A DNA stretch of 64,000 bases from JACKEQ01 sp041389565 (lineage in GTDB: Bacteria > Myxococcota_A > UBA796 > GCA-2862545), in NCBI GenBank assembly GCA_041389565.1, contig JAWKRP010000007.1:253252-317251 (forward strand). The letters run 5' to 3'. Positions 51,649 through 61,544 of this stretch are shown here, in pieces (the stretch's first letter is position 1; each line of letters opens with the position of its first letter). The notes under the pieces were generated by a model, which was given only the letters and a program-made list of their open reading frames with translations, had not been told where the DNA came from and made no database searches. Made by a program: the position numbers and the translations under genes.

Positions 51649-54600
51649 CGCCCTCCAGCCACAGCCGCGCCGCGATGCGAGGGCCCGTGTGCCACGTGCG
51701 TGCGGCGAGATCGGCGCGGAGCGGCTCCGGATCGCCCGTGCGCAGGGCCTGGGCGAGCACCCTCCAGCCCTCGATGCCCGGCACCTCGCCCCGCTCGAGC
51801 ACGCGGTCGAGGTCGGCCAGCGCATCGCGCAGCAGCGGGCCGTCTCCGAGCCGCGCGCCCATCACGGCCGACAGACCGGCCCGGTTCGCGTGCTGCCCCG
51901 TGCTCGTGCCGGCCGTGGGGGCCGCTCCGAGCAGGTCGGCGGCTTCCGACAGGTTCCCGTCGACCGCCTCGATCTGCGCCGCCAACTGAGCGCGCGCGCG
52001 CTCGAGGGTCGGGCTGGTGCGCTGGGCCAGGCAGGCATCCATCTCCGCGAGGTTCCGGCGGGCCTCCGCCGTCGCGCCCTGGTCGACCGCCGATGCGCCC
52101 AGCGCACCCAGCGCGAACGCCCGCTGGAATGGGTTCACGAGCGACGCCAGCGCCTCGTGCAGCAGGGTGTCCGCGAGCGCGTGGTGTCCCGCGTGGATCG
52201 CCGTGATCCCGTACCGCTGGAGCAGTGCGACCAGCGCGTTCTGGTTCGCGTGCACCCGGGCGTCCGCGAGCCCCGCCGCGAACACGTCCACAGCGTCCTG
52301 TTGGAGCCCACGCTGTGTGAGGTCGGTGGCGCGGACGAGCGTGAGCACGGGCTGCAGCCGTCGCTCCGGCACCTTCTCGAGCAGCGCCTCCAGGCGGTCC
52401 GCGAACTCGCGGGTCCACTCGGTGAGCCCGAGGTTCTGGCTGCCCTGGGCGGCGAGCGCGACCGCGCTGATGGCGAGCTGCACGTCATCGCGGGCGACCA
52501 GCGCGTCGACGTTGCGCCGCATCCGCAGCATCGCGTCGGGCGGGGGCTCCGCGTGCAGGATCTGCTGGTAGATCCACAGGGTGTCGCCCAGGGGGTGGGG
52601 CACGGCCGACGCCCGCATCTCGTCGAGCAGCGCGATGGCTTCGTCCGGACGGCCCCGGATCACCAGGGTGTACGCGATCTGCGTCACACACAGCGACGCC
52701 CGGAGCGGGTCGGTGCGGCGCCACTGGGCCTCCGCCGCATGGAAGTGCTCGCGCGCCGTGTCGGGCGCGCTCCGCAGCTCCACGAGCCCCAGGGCGTACT
52801 CGAGGGCCGCCATGCGCTCGCGGTCCGCCGCCCCCAGGGCCTCGCGTGCCCCGTGCAGCACCCGCAGCCGCTCCTCGCGCGATCCGCGGAACCGGAACAG
52901 GCCGTCGAGCGCGAGCGCCAGGTCGGTCGCCGCGACGCCGTCCCGCACGAGCGCTACCCCATGCGCAGCATCCAGGTTCCCGGCGTCCTCCGACAGCCGT
53001 GACAGCGCATCGAGCGCATGCGACCCCGAGAGCCGGGGGCCTTCCGAGCGCGCCAGCGCCGTGTACCAGCGCAGGTGCCGCTCGGCTGCGGTCGCACGCA
53101 CGTCGGGCCTCCCATGGGCCTCGACGAACAGGCGCACGCTCTCGAGCAGGCGGAACCGGGTGCCCTCCCGCTGGAGCAGCGACCGGTCCTGGAGGTCTTC
53201 CAGCGGCTCCGCCACGGCCAGGGCGTCGCCCCCGAGGACCGCGCCGGCCGCGTCGGCATCGAACCCACCGCGGAACACCGCGAGCGCCGTGAGGACCTCC
53301 CGCGCGTCCGGCTCCAGGGCCTCCCAGCTCCACGCGAGGGCGCGCCACAGGCTCTCGTGGCGGGGGTCCGGGTCCCACGGAGCCTTCCGGAGCCACTCGA
53401 GGCGCCGATCGAGGAACGCCTCGAGGGCATCCACGCGTAGGCTCCGGGTGCGTACGGCCGCGAGCTCGATGGCGAGGGGGAGCCGGTCGAGACGGCTCAG
53501 CAGGGCGTCGATGCGGTCGGACGGCTCGGGCACCCCGCCCACCGCGTGCGCACGCGCCTCGAACAGCGCTCTCGCCTCGTCCGGACCGAGGGGATCGACG
53601 GGTGCGAGCGCTTCGTTCAGGAGTCCGAGCCGCCGCTGGCTGGTGACGAGGACCGACAGCCCCGGCGCCGCGCCGACCCACGCCTCGACCACCCCCGCGA
53701 GGGGCTCGAGGTGCTCCCCGTTGTCGAGCACGAGCAGGACCGGAGGCCGAGCCGCGAACACCTGCCCGAGCCGACCCACGGCGTCTTCGGTCTCGACGAG
53801 CTCGACCCCGACGGCCGCCGACACCGCCAGGCACAGCCCGGGCACGTCGCGCACGGGCACGAGGTCGCAGAACCACACCTCGGCGAAGCGCTCGGGAGCC
53901 GCACGGCCGAACTCCCGCGCCACACGGGTCTTCCCGGCGCCCGGCGCGCCGAGCAGCGTCACCAGACGGCCGCCCTCGAGCAGCGACCCGAGGCGCGCGA
54001 GCAGGTCGTCCCGGCCGAAGAACCGGTTCGGCGACGGCCCCAGGTTCGTGCGGCGCTCGAGAGCGAGCTGCAGGCGGTACCCGTCGCCCCGGCTGGTGAG
54101 GAGGTGCTCGGGCTCGGCCGGGTTGCGCTCGATCTTCCTCCGGAGTCGCGTGATCGCCATGTCGACCGCGCGGGTCTGTGTCGCCCGGGCATGCCCCCAC
54201 ACTTGCGTCAGCAGCTCGTCGCGCGACACGTCGGCCCCCCGTCGGGCCGCCAGGTAGGCCAGCAGATCGGTCTCGAGCCGCGACAGCGACACGTCCCCGT
54301 CGACGCCCGCGAGCACCCGGCGCGCGAGGTCGACCACGCCGAGCGTCAGCGGCAGGTGACCCGTCGGACGGCTCGTGCGCACGGCCGTGATCGCGTGCCG
54401 CAGCGCGCCGGGGTCGGCCTGCTCGACCAGGAACAGCGGCTCGAACGGAGCGCGCTCGTCGGGACGCGCGGAGCCGCCGAGCACCACGACCACAGGCGTG
54501 GTGTAGCCCGCTACCCGCCACGCGCGGAGCCGCACCCAGTCCGGGGGCGACACCACGACGCCCGCCGTCGCGAGGCGATCGCCCTCCCCGTCCCAGGGCG

Positions 54601-54661
54601 CGTGCTCGATGCCGGCGTCCGCGAGACAGCCCGCTGCGGTTCCGATGGCGAGGACATCCAC
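51620..54661 (-). CDS. Large transcriptional regulator: wHTH, P-loop ATPase and TPR
   Basis: 1013 residues from GTG 54661. Residues 1-95 look like a degenerate receiver domain (TPVVVVLGGSARPDERAPF, LFLVEQADPGALRHAI). An OmpR-type winged helix follows (105-200: ELLTQVWGHARATQTRAVDMAITRLRRKIE). The P-loop GAPGAGKT (238-245) and VLLVLDNGEHLEPLAG define an NB-ARC/STAND-type NTPase, and about 450 residues of TPR-like helices end the protein. The architecture resembles AfsR/MalT-like signal-integrating regulators. It lies 13 bases downstream of the outer-membrane protein genes and probably belongs to their operon, so it may regulate envelope genes. Confidence 0.85.
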   Translation of the reverse strand: MDVLAIGTAAGCLADAGIEHAPWDGEGDRLATAGVVVSPPDWVRLRAWRVAGYTTPVVVVLGGSARPDERAPFEPLFLVEQADPGALRHAITAVRTSRPTGHLPLTLGVVDLARRVLAGVDGDVSLSRLETDLLAYLAARRGADVSRDELLTQVWGHARATQTRAVDMAITRLRRKIERNPAEPEHLLTSRGDGYRLQLALERRTNLGPSPNRFFGRDDLLARLGSLLEGGRLVTLLGAPGAGKTRVAREFGRAAPERFAEVWFCDLVPVRDVPGLCLAVSAAVGVELVETEDAVGRLGQVFAARPPVLLVLDNGEHLEPLAGVVEAWVGAAPGLSVLVTSQRRLGLLNEALAPVDPLGPDEARALFEARAHAVGGVPEPSDRIDALLSRLDRLPLAIELAAVRTRSLRVDALEAFLDRRLEWLRKAPWDPDPRHESLWRALAWSWEALEPDAREVLTALAVFRGGFDADAAGAVLGGDALAVAEPLEDLQDRSLLQREGTRFRLLESVRLFVEAHGRPDVRATAAERHLRWYTALARSEGPRLSGSHALDALSRLSEDAGNLDAAHGVALVRDGVAATDLALALDGLFRFRGSREERLRVLHGAREALGAADRERMAALEYALGLVELRSAPDTAREHFHAAEAQWRRTDPLRASLCVTQIAYTLVIRGRPDEAIALLDEMRASAVPHPLGDTLWIYQQILHAEPPPDAMLRMRRNVDALVARDDVQLAISAVALAAQGSQNLGLTEWTREFADRLEALLEKVPERRLQPVLTLVRATDLTQRGLQQDAVDVFAAGLADARVHANQNALVALLQRYGITAIHAGHHALADTLLHEALASLVNPFQRAFALGALGASAVDQGATAEARRNLAEMDACLAQRTSPTLERARAQLAAQIEAVDGNLSEAADLLGAAPTAGTSTGQHANRAGLSAVMGARLGDGPLLRDALADLDRVLERGEVPGIEGWRVLAQALRTGDPEPLRADLAARTWHTGPRIAARLWLEGVSAPARRGG

Positions 54662-54674
54662 GGGGAGACTGTAC

Positions 54675-56975
54675 CTAGAATGCCTGGGACCAGAGCAGGT
54701 AGATCTCCGGCACCGGGCGCAGCGGCTCCGCGTACGTGAGGCCCTGGGCGGCCAGCAGCCAGCCCGCCGTGAGGCCCAGGTACGTGGGCTCGGCTCCCGC
54801 GAGGTCGCCGATTCCGCCGAGCCCCACGGTCGCTCCGAGCGCCGAGCCGTCTCCCGACAGGAGCGTGGCGGCGGTCGCCTCGAGGCCGACGGTGACCTGG
54901 AGCTCCGTCCACCAGGCGACCCCGAGCGGCACGTTCATCCCGCGCAGCGGCGCCACCCGGTACTCCACGGCCCCCAGCACCTGCTCGCGGGCGACCTCCG
55001 CACACCCCTCGGTGGTGCCGGTCTGGCACGGGGGCAGGACCGGGAGCGACCGCATGTCGCCGAGCCCTCCGAGGGTCAGCAGCTGATCGGCGCGTGTGGA
55101 CCGCGCGATCGACGCGGAGCCCCGCGCCGCGAACGCGTGGCGGGGATGCGGAGAGGTGATCGCCGTGCCGGACACCGAAGCCGAGGCCCAGCGCGACGGG
55201 GTGCCCGGGAACAGCCCGCCGCCCACGCTCACGGCGACGCGGTGCCCGCGGAGCGGGAAGTCGCTCGAGACGCGGGTGTCCCACGAGTACGCCACGCCTC
55301 CCGACAGCGAGACCGGACCGTCCTCGTCGGACAGGAAGGCGGGGTCGATGATGCGCGGCCCGCCCGAGAACCGCACGCGATGCTGGCGGGTGATGCCGTC
55401 CTTCAGCGGACCGAACTTCCGCGTCCACGCGAGCGTCGCACCCACGAGGCTCGACCGTGTGGAGTACGCCGTGCCGGAGAACAGGTTCCGGGTGTCGTAG
55501 CGCCCGCGCACGTACAGCGCGCCCGACCCGGAGAGCCGGAAGCGGGTCAGGTTCACGTTGTCGATGAACGCCGTGGCGACCACCCGCAGCGGGCGCTGCG
55601 GCCACGAGTCCCGCGCACGGGAGGTCTGGAGCACGTGCCGCTCAGGATCGAGCCGGATCCGTGAGGGGCGCTCCATCGTCACGGTGTCGCCGGGCGCGAG
55701 CGTGAGCGGCACGCGGCCGGCGTCGGTGCGCACCACGACGGTCTCCGGCGGGCCGGCTTCGGCGACCCGCGTGATGGTGGCGTGCTCCCCCACGTCCAGC
55801 ACGTAGTCCTGCACGGGGAGCGGCGCGCGCCACTGCTGGGCGAGCGCGGGGTCGGCGCCCGCGAGCTGCAGGGCCTGCGGCAGGGTCAGCCCCTCGATCA
55901 GGCCCAGGTTCACGGTCTCGCTGGTGCCCGGACCGTAGCGGTCGTCGAGCTGGACCCGCGCGCTGGCACCGGGACGGCGCGGCGACAGCACCTCGACGAG
56001 GTCGTCCTGCACGGGGTCTCCGGGATGCACCTCCTCGAACAGCTCGCTGTAGAAGGCGATCCGACGGGACGACAACAGGTAGTCGATCTGGGGCACCCAG
56101 CTGAACGCCCGCGTGATGCCGCCCGCACCGCCCCCCTTCCGGCGCGACTTCCACTGCTCGGCGCGCACCGACCCGTCGAGCTCGCGGGTCAGGGCATCGG
56201 GATGCGGGCTCGCGGCGGTCGCGATGCCCTTCACGAACCCATGGTCGTGGTACGCCCGGAACGACGGCAACAGGCGATAGATGCGGTCGGACACCAGCGC
56301 CACGCCCGCGCTCGGACGCACGAGCCGGCGGCGGAGGGGGGCCTCCACGATCACCGGCAGCTCGCCCGACACCCGGGCCTCGGGCAGCACCCGCTCCACG
56401 GCCCGGACGAGCGCCCTCCGGGGCTTCCGCTTCCCCACCACCTGCACCGTGAGATCGCCCACCGGCACGGCCTCCACGCGAGCATGCCGCGGGAGCGCCA
56501 GCACCACGCGGTCCGAGCGCCCGGTCCACTCCACCACACCCGTACCCACGGCCGTCCCGACGACCCCGAGCGCGTCGTCCGGGAGCGCGATCCGCACGGT
56601 CCACAGGGCTTCGGGCACCTCTCCGTCCACCAGGGGCTGCGGATAGAACAGTCCGCTCGCGTACGTGCCGTGGCCCGTGTGCCCCACGCCGCCGAACCGG
56701 CGCGGCAGGCGTGTCTCGAACGCCCATGTGCCCGGCTCGAGCTCCCGGACCTGCATCTCGCCGGCATCCGGCGCACCCGGGAACGTCCGGAGCTGGGAGA
56801 GGTCGTCGGGCGGGCCCGGCAGGCGCTCCAGCGGGTTCACGACCACGGTTCCGGGAGCGACCCGGAGCGTTCCGGTGATCGTGCCGTCGGCCTGCACCTC
56901 GGCATCGAGGGACACGGGGAGCACGGCGTGCCCGGGCCCAGCGAGCGCAGGCAGGACGCCGAGCCACGTGATCAG
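54675..56975 (-). CDS. Omp85-like outer-membrane beta-barrel protein, probable CTG start
   Basis: 766 residues from CTG 56975, whose last two bases overlap the upstream stop (CTGA). No ATG, GTG or TTG is available near the signal peptide ITWLGVLPALAG, so CTG is the best start. The N-terminal half has mixed beta domains. The C-terminal 350 residues form a barrel with alternating strands, GDMRSLPV and the LGAVEYRVAPLRG pattern of Omp85/D15 surface antigens, ending in SQAF with the usual terminal Phe. It could assemble or secrete envelope proteins. It is followed by the regulator gene. Confidence 0.7.
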   Translation of the reverse strand: MITWLGVLPALAGPGHAVLPVSLDAEVQADGTITGTLRVAPGTVVVNPLERLPGPPDDLSQLRTFPGAPDAGEMQVRELEPGTWAFETRLPRRFGGVGHTGHGTYASGLFYPQPLVDGEVPEALWTVRIALPDDALGVVGTAVGTGVVEWTGRSDRVVLALPRHARVEAVPVGDLTVQVVGKRKPRRALVRAVERVLPEARVSGELPVIVEAPLRRRLVRPSAGVALVSDRIYRLLPSFRAYHDHGFVKGIATAASPHPDALTRELDGSVRAEQWKSRRKGGGAGGITRAFSWVPQIDYLLSSRRIAFYSELFEEVHPGDPVQDDLVEVLSPRRPGASARVQLDDRYGPGTSETVNLGLIEGLTLPQALQLAGADPALAQQWRAPLPVQDYVLDVGEHATITRVAEAGPPETVVVRTDAGRVPLTLAPGDTVTMERPSRIRLDPERHVLQTSRARDSWPQRPLRVVATAFIDNVNLTRFRLSGSGALYVRGRYDTRNLFSGTAYSTRSSLVGATLAWTRKFGPLKDGITRQHRVRFSGGPRIIDPAFLSDEDGPVSLSGGVAYSWDTRVSSDFPLRGHRVAVSVGGGLFPGTPSRWASASVSGTAITSPHPRHAFAARGSASIARSTRADQLLTLGGLGDMRSLPVLPPCQTGTTEGCAEVAREQVLGAVEYRVAPLRGMNVPLGVAWWTELQVTVGLEATAATLLSGDGSALGATVGLGGIGDLAGAEPTYLGLTAGWLLAAQGLTYAEPLRPVPEIYLLWSQAF

Positions 56976-57808
56976 AAGGTGAACCCCATCCCGACCGTGC
57001 CCGTGGGGAGCGTCTGCCACGCCCAGCTCGCTGCGAGCCGGAAGTGCACGTTGCCGTTCGTGATCTGCAGCCCCGCGGCCACCTGGGGCAGCGCGATCGG
57101 CTTGAGCGCGTTCGGATCCCCGCGGCGGTACGTCGCTGCACCGACCGTCTCGAGCGTGCGGGTGTCGACCGTGGGGGACGCGCTGACGCGAAGCATCGTG
57201 AAGTTCACGAAGGGTTCGAGCCGACCGGTGTTCATGCCCGGCGACGACCCCACGGCGAACTGCGATCCGAGCGTGACGCCCATGTCCATCACGCCGAGCT
57301 CGATCTCGTCGTTCCCGATGTAGCCGCTGTAGCCCACGTGGAGCGTGAGGTCGGGAAGGGGCTTGTAGCCCTCGACCAGCGCGACCCGACCGAACACGGA
57401 CGCGACCCCCGTGCGGGTGAGCCCGATCCAGCCGATGGAACCGCCGATCTCGGTGGACAGCGGCAGACCCTTGCGCGCGCTGAACGTCGGGATGAACAGG
57501 TACGGCTCGGAGTCTTCGTCGGCCACCGCCCTGTCCCACGGGCTGATCTCGGAGTCGCGCTCGATCGCGTCGACGAACACGAGCGTGTTGGAGAGCGCGA
57601 ACTCGAAGCCGTACGTGCCGGTGGTGGACGCGGGCAGCACCTGCTTGTTCGCCACGGCGGTGCCGAGCTCGGCGACCAGCGACTCGTAGTCGGCCGACAG
57701 CACGGCTGGATCGACGACCTTCACGCCGTCGTGCTCCACCATGTTGGAGATCGAGGGATCTTCGGGCCAGGCGGCCAGCGCACCGGATGCCAGCAGGGCG
57801 ACGAGCAC
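56972..57808 (-). CDS. Exported outer-membrane beta-barrel protein
   Basis: 278 residues from GTG 57808, preceded closely by GGAGGTGAT. Signal peptide MLVALLASGALA, then amphipathic strands (EIGGSIGWIGLTRTGVASVFGRV, LTLHVGYSGYIGNDEIELGVMDMG) ending with terminal Phe (GMGFTF). It resembles small DUF-type barrels or autotransporter-like beta proteins of myxobacteria. It is the first gene of a three-gene minus-strand operon and overlaps the next gene through the CTGA sequence. Confidence 0.7.
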   Translation of the reverse strand: MLVALLASGALAAWPEDPSISNMVEHDGVKVVDPAVLSADYESLVAELGTAVANKQVLPASTTGTYGFEFALSNTLVFVDAIERDSEISPWDRAVADEDSEPYLFIPTFSARKGLPLSTEIGGSIGWIGLTRTGVASVFGRVALVEGYKPLPDLTLHVGYSGYIGNDEIELGVMDMGVTLGSQFAVGSSPGMNTGRLEPFVNFTMLRVSASPTVDTRTLETVGAATYRRGDPNALKPIALPQVAAGLQITNGNVHFRLAASWAWQTLPTGTVGMGFTF

Positions 57809-57842
57809 ATCACCTCCGGCCGCACAGTAGCAGTCCCATCAG

Positions 57843-57865
57843 TTGTCCCTCAAGCACCGAGTGGC
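57843..57865 (+). promoter_or_regulatory. Candidate promoter of the mrp-moaA genes
   Basis: TTGTCC (57843-57848), then a 16- or 17-base spacer and CATAAG/ATAAGG (about 57865-57871). A GGAGG follows before TTG 57889. A moderate match to sigma70-type sites. Confidence 0.35.
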
Positions 57866-57888
57866 ATAAGGGCGCATCCGGAGGAACC

Positions 57889-59004
57889 TTGGCCGACATC
57901 GACCCCCTGAAGCTCGTGGAACCCGCGGCGACCCGTGTTCGAGACCCCGTTTCGGGCCGCAGCGTGTGGCTCGCGGGGCTGCTGAAGGAGCCGCGCCTCA
58001 CGTCGGGGGGCTCGCTCGAGCTCGGCGTGGCGTGGGATGAAGACCACACGGCAGAAGACCGCCGGTCGATCGAGGAGGCCCTGCGGGCGAACCTCGGTCA
58101 GCTCGGCTTCCAGGGCAAGGTGCTGTTCCTCCCGGCCGGAGCGCCCCAGGCCGCGAAGCCCGCGGCGCCGAAGAAGGATCCCGTCCCCGGGATGAGCGGC
58201 CCCGGCATGGGCCCGCACGGCGGTCCGATCGAGAAGCAGAAGCTGCCCGGTGTGAAGTACATCGTGGCGGTCGCGAGCGGAAAGGGCGGCGTCGGCAAGA
58301 GCACGGTGAGCGTGAACCTCGCCATCGCGCTCCAGAAGCTCGGCTACAGCGTCGGGCTGCTCGACGCCGACGTGCACGGCCCGAGCGTGCCGCGCATGAT
58401 GAACGTGCACAGCCGCCCCATCGTCGATCCCGACAAGAAGATCGTGCCCGTGAACAGCTACGGGGTGCGCTGCATCTCGATGGGCATGCTCGTCGACGAA
58501 GCCGAGGCCATGATCTGGCGCGGCCCGATGGTGATGAGCGCGATCCGGCAGTTCCTGCAGCAGACGCGGTGGACGGGTACCGACTACCTGATCGTGGATC
58601 TCCCGCCCGGCACGGGCGATGCGCAGCTCACGCTCATCCAGGCCGTCGAGATCTCGGGCGCCGTGATCGTCACCACGCCCCAGGATGTCGCGCTGGGCGA
58701 CGCGATCCGCGGCATCACGATGTTCCAGAAGCTCGACGTGCCCCTGCTCGGCATGGTCGAGAACATGGCGTACTACCTGCTCCCCGACGGCACGAAGGAC
58801 TTCGTGTTCGGAGAAGGCGGCGGGCTCAAGGTTGCCGAGCGCTACGGAACCGACGTGCTGGCGCAGATCCCCCTGCGCACCGCCATCCGGAAGGGCGGCG
58901 ACAAGGGCCTGCCCGCCGCGCTCGACGGCGCCCGCGACGACAGCGACACCGCCTCGATCTTCGAAGCGCTCGCGAAGTCCGTCGCCGCGAAGCTCCCGGT
59001 CTAG
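57889..59004 (+). CDS. Mrp/NBP35-family ATP-binding protein
   Basis: 371 residues from TTG 57889, with GGAGG four bases upstream. The deviant Walker A GKGGVGKS is at 131-138 and LDADVHGPS follows, typical of Mrp proteins that handle Fe-S clusters. The N-terminal 75 residues match the DUF59/MIP18-like domain. In most members a CxxC near the C-terminus (ENMSYFxCPxC) binds the cluster. Here the segment is ENMAYYLLPDGTKD without Cys, so cluster binding may differ. The next gene is moaA, a radical-SAM Fe-S enzyme, which fits an Fe-S delivery role. Confidence 0.9.
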   Translation: MADIDPLKLVEPAATRVRDPVSGRSVWLAGLLKEPRLTSGGSLELGVAWDEDHTAEDRRSIEEALRANLGQLGFQGKVLFLPAGAPQAAKPAAPKKDPVPGMSGPGMGPHGGPIEKQKLPGVKYIVAVASGKGGVGKSTVSVNLAIALQKLGYSVGLLDADVHGPSVPRMMNVHSRPIVDPDKKIVPVNSYGVRCISMGMLVDEAEAMIWRGPMVMSAIRQFLQQTRWTGTDYLIVDLPPGTGDAQLTLIQAVEISGAVIVTTPQDVALGDAIRGITMFQKLDVPLLGMVENMAYYLLPDGTKDFVFGEGGGLKVAERYGTDVLAQIPLRTAIRKGGDKGLPAALDGARDDSDTASIFEALAKSVAAKLPV

Positions 59005-59006
59005 CC

Positions 59007-60029
<1,023 letters not shown>

Positions 60030-60030
60030 C

Positions 60031-60477
60031 GTGGCGCGCAGCCCGGTGGTCATCCGAGGGCTGCTCCATCCCGCCTGTGGTCCGGTCGTCCGGGTGCACG
60101 TCGAAGGCTCGCGGAGCGTGCTGGGCGTCGGGATCCTCGACACCGGCGCGTCGATGTCGGTGATCGACCGCGATCTGGCCCGCTCGCTCGCGCTCGAGAG
60201 CCCCGGTGCCGCGGAGTGGGCGGGGGTGACGGACTCGGGAGCGCGCTCGATGGCAGCGCTGCGGCGCACCCGGTTCGGGATTGCCGGCGACTCGCGGCTG
60301 TACGAGCTCGACCTGCTCGAAGCCGGTGGGGTGCGCGAGTCGGTCGGAGGGCTCGACGTGCTGGTGCTGCTCGGCTGGGACTTCCTCGGGCAGTGCCGGC
60401 TGGTGTGCGACGGTCCCGCGGGTGCGTTCGAGCTGCAGCTGCCGGCCCCGCCACGCGCGGCATCCCGACGGCGCTAG
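60031..60477 (+). CDS. Retropepsin-like aspartyl protease domain protein
   Basis: 148 residues from GTG 60031, one base after the moaA stop. GILDTGASMSVID carries the catalytic DTGAS, and VLLGWDFLGQCRL matches the second conserved strand of retropepsin-like proteins. With only one DTG it would need to dimerise. There is no signal peptide. It is quite different from the DLG protein at 5407. The family is common in bacteria but rarely characterised. Confidence 0.8.
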   Translation: MARSPVVIRGLLHPACGPVVRVHVEGSRSVLGVGILDTGASMSVIDRDLARSLALESPGAAEWAGVTDSGARSMAALRRTRFGIAGDSRLYELDLLEAGGVRESVGGLDVLVLLGWDFLGQCRLVCDGPAGAFELQLPAPPRAASRRR

Positions 60478-60482
60478 GATCC

Positions 60483-60501
60483 CGTCGCGCGTAGCGCGGC
60501 G
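60483..60501 (+). terminator. Hairpin after the mrp-moaA-protease genes
   Basis: CGTCGCGC (60483-60490) and GCGCGGCG (60494-60501) pair over eight positions with one G-T, 6 bases after the stop. No T run is visible. Confidence 0.35.
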
Positions 60502-60579
60502 GACTCCTCCCGTGCCCAGCCGAAGGCGGTGCCCGTGCGCGTGCCCGTTCAGGCTGGCAGGGGCGCTCGGGCTCGCCAG

Positions 60580-60660
60580 AGCTCGAGGAGGTGGACCCCG
60601 AGGGCGACCATGCCCGCCTTGATGCCCTCGCTCTCGATCCACCGGTTCTGGACCGCGCAC
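60580..60660 (-). pseudogene. Fragment of a second DUF218-like gene
   Basis: The minus strand encodes AVQNRWIESEGIKAGMVAL, almost the same as the DUF218 gene 600 bp upstream in transcription order (61223-61286). An internal 14-15-base deletion lies near 60595. There is no start or stop in a sensible place. It is probably a remnant of a duplicated gene. Confidence 0.7.
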
Positions 60661-60732
60661 GCCGTCGATCCCCCGGCTGAGAGGGCGCTCCCGATGTCCC
60701 GAATCGGGTACGGGCACGGGCACGGAAGGAGC

Positions 60733-61494
60733 CTAGGGAACGCTGGACGGGTCGTGCGCGACCTTCGACGCCCAGGGCCGCGTGTCGACGCGGTGCCGCT
60801 CGCCACGCAGCGTCGGCTCCACGACCGGGGGCTCGGGAAGCCCATCGCGCTTCATCTTCCCGAACATCGCACCCATGCTGTACACCCACCACGAGGGGGG
60901 ACGGCGGCGCTCGTCGAGGCGGCGGGCGATCTCCTTCTCGCGTTCCTTCAGGGGCATCCACTCGTCGGCGGGAACGGGCTCGACCTCGACCTCCGGCAGC
61001 CCGTCCTGGATGCGGGAGACGACGCGCGGGAGGTCCATCGGGAGGACCTCGACGTGCTCGACGCCCCAGCCCTTCGCCATCGCGCGCATGCCGCGCGCCT
61101 GACCGCCGTGGGAGGCCATGCCGATGTGCCCGAACCCGAGCTCGCCGGCGATCCGCACCGCGTAGCCGGTGTTCTCGTCGGTGTGCAGCGCTTGCGTCTC
61201 GAGGTGGATGCGGTCGGCCGGCACCCCGAGCGCCACCATGCCCGCCTTGATGCTCTCGGACTCGATCCACCGGTTCTGGACCGCGCCACCCGACGTGATG
61301 AACGCCTCGGTCACACCGTCCTCCCAGAGCTGCGCACCCCAGATCGCGCGCTGCCACTGGCACCCGCTCAGCGAGCCGTCGGGCCTGTTCGGACACCCCG
61401 GGATCACCACCACATCGAGCGGATCCTGCTGGAGCGACGCGACATCCGCGCGGTGTGCGCAGCCGGTGATCAGGGCGAGCAGGACGATCCTCAT
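60733..61494 (-). CDS. DUF218 (SanA/YdcF/ElyC-like) lipoprotein
   Basis: 253 residues from ATG 61494; GTG 61500 is an alternative. MRIVLLALITGC is a lipobox signal with Cys12. The DUF218 core shows VVVIPGCPNRPDGSLSG, FITSGGAVQNRWIESE, and HTDENTGYAVRIA with IGMASHGGQARG. This family includes SanA and ElyC, linked to envelope integrity and polyprenyl-phosphate metabolism. Envelope location agrees with the signal. Confidence 0.85.
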   Translation of the reverse strand: MRIVLLALITGCAHRADVASLQQDPLDVVVIPGCPNRPDGSLSGCQWQRAIWGAQLWEDGVTEAFITSGGAVQNRWIESESIKAGMVALGVPADRIHLETQALHTDENTGYAVRIAGELGFGHIGMASHGGQARGMRAMAKGWGVEHVEVLPMDLPRVVSRIQDGLPEVEVEPVPADEWMPLKEREKEIARRLDERRRPPSWWVYSMGAMFGKMKRDGLPEPPVVEPTLRGERHRVDTRPWASKVAHDPSSVP

Positions 61495-61544
61495 GCGCAC
61501 TTCATAACCTGTGAACAGGATTTGAGCATGGTCTGCTCACATTC

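Noticed and set aside
51649..51989. Continuation of the LysR start frame to 51989
   Set aside because: After the frameshift this frame has no homology and runs antisense to the large regulator gene.
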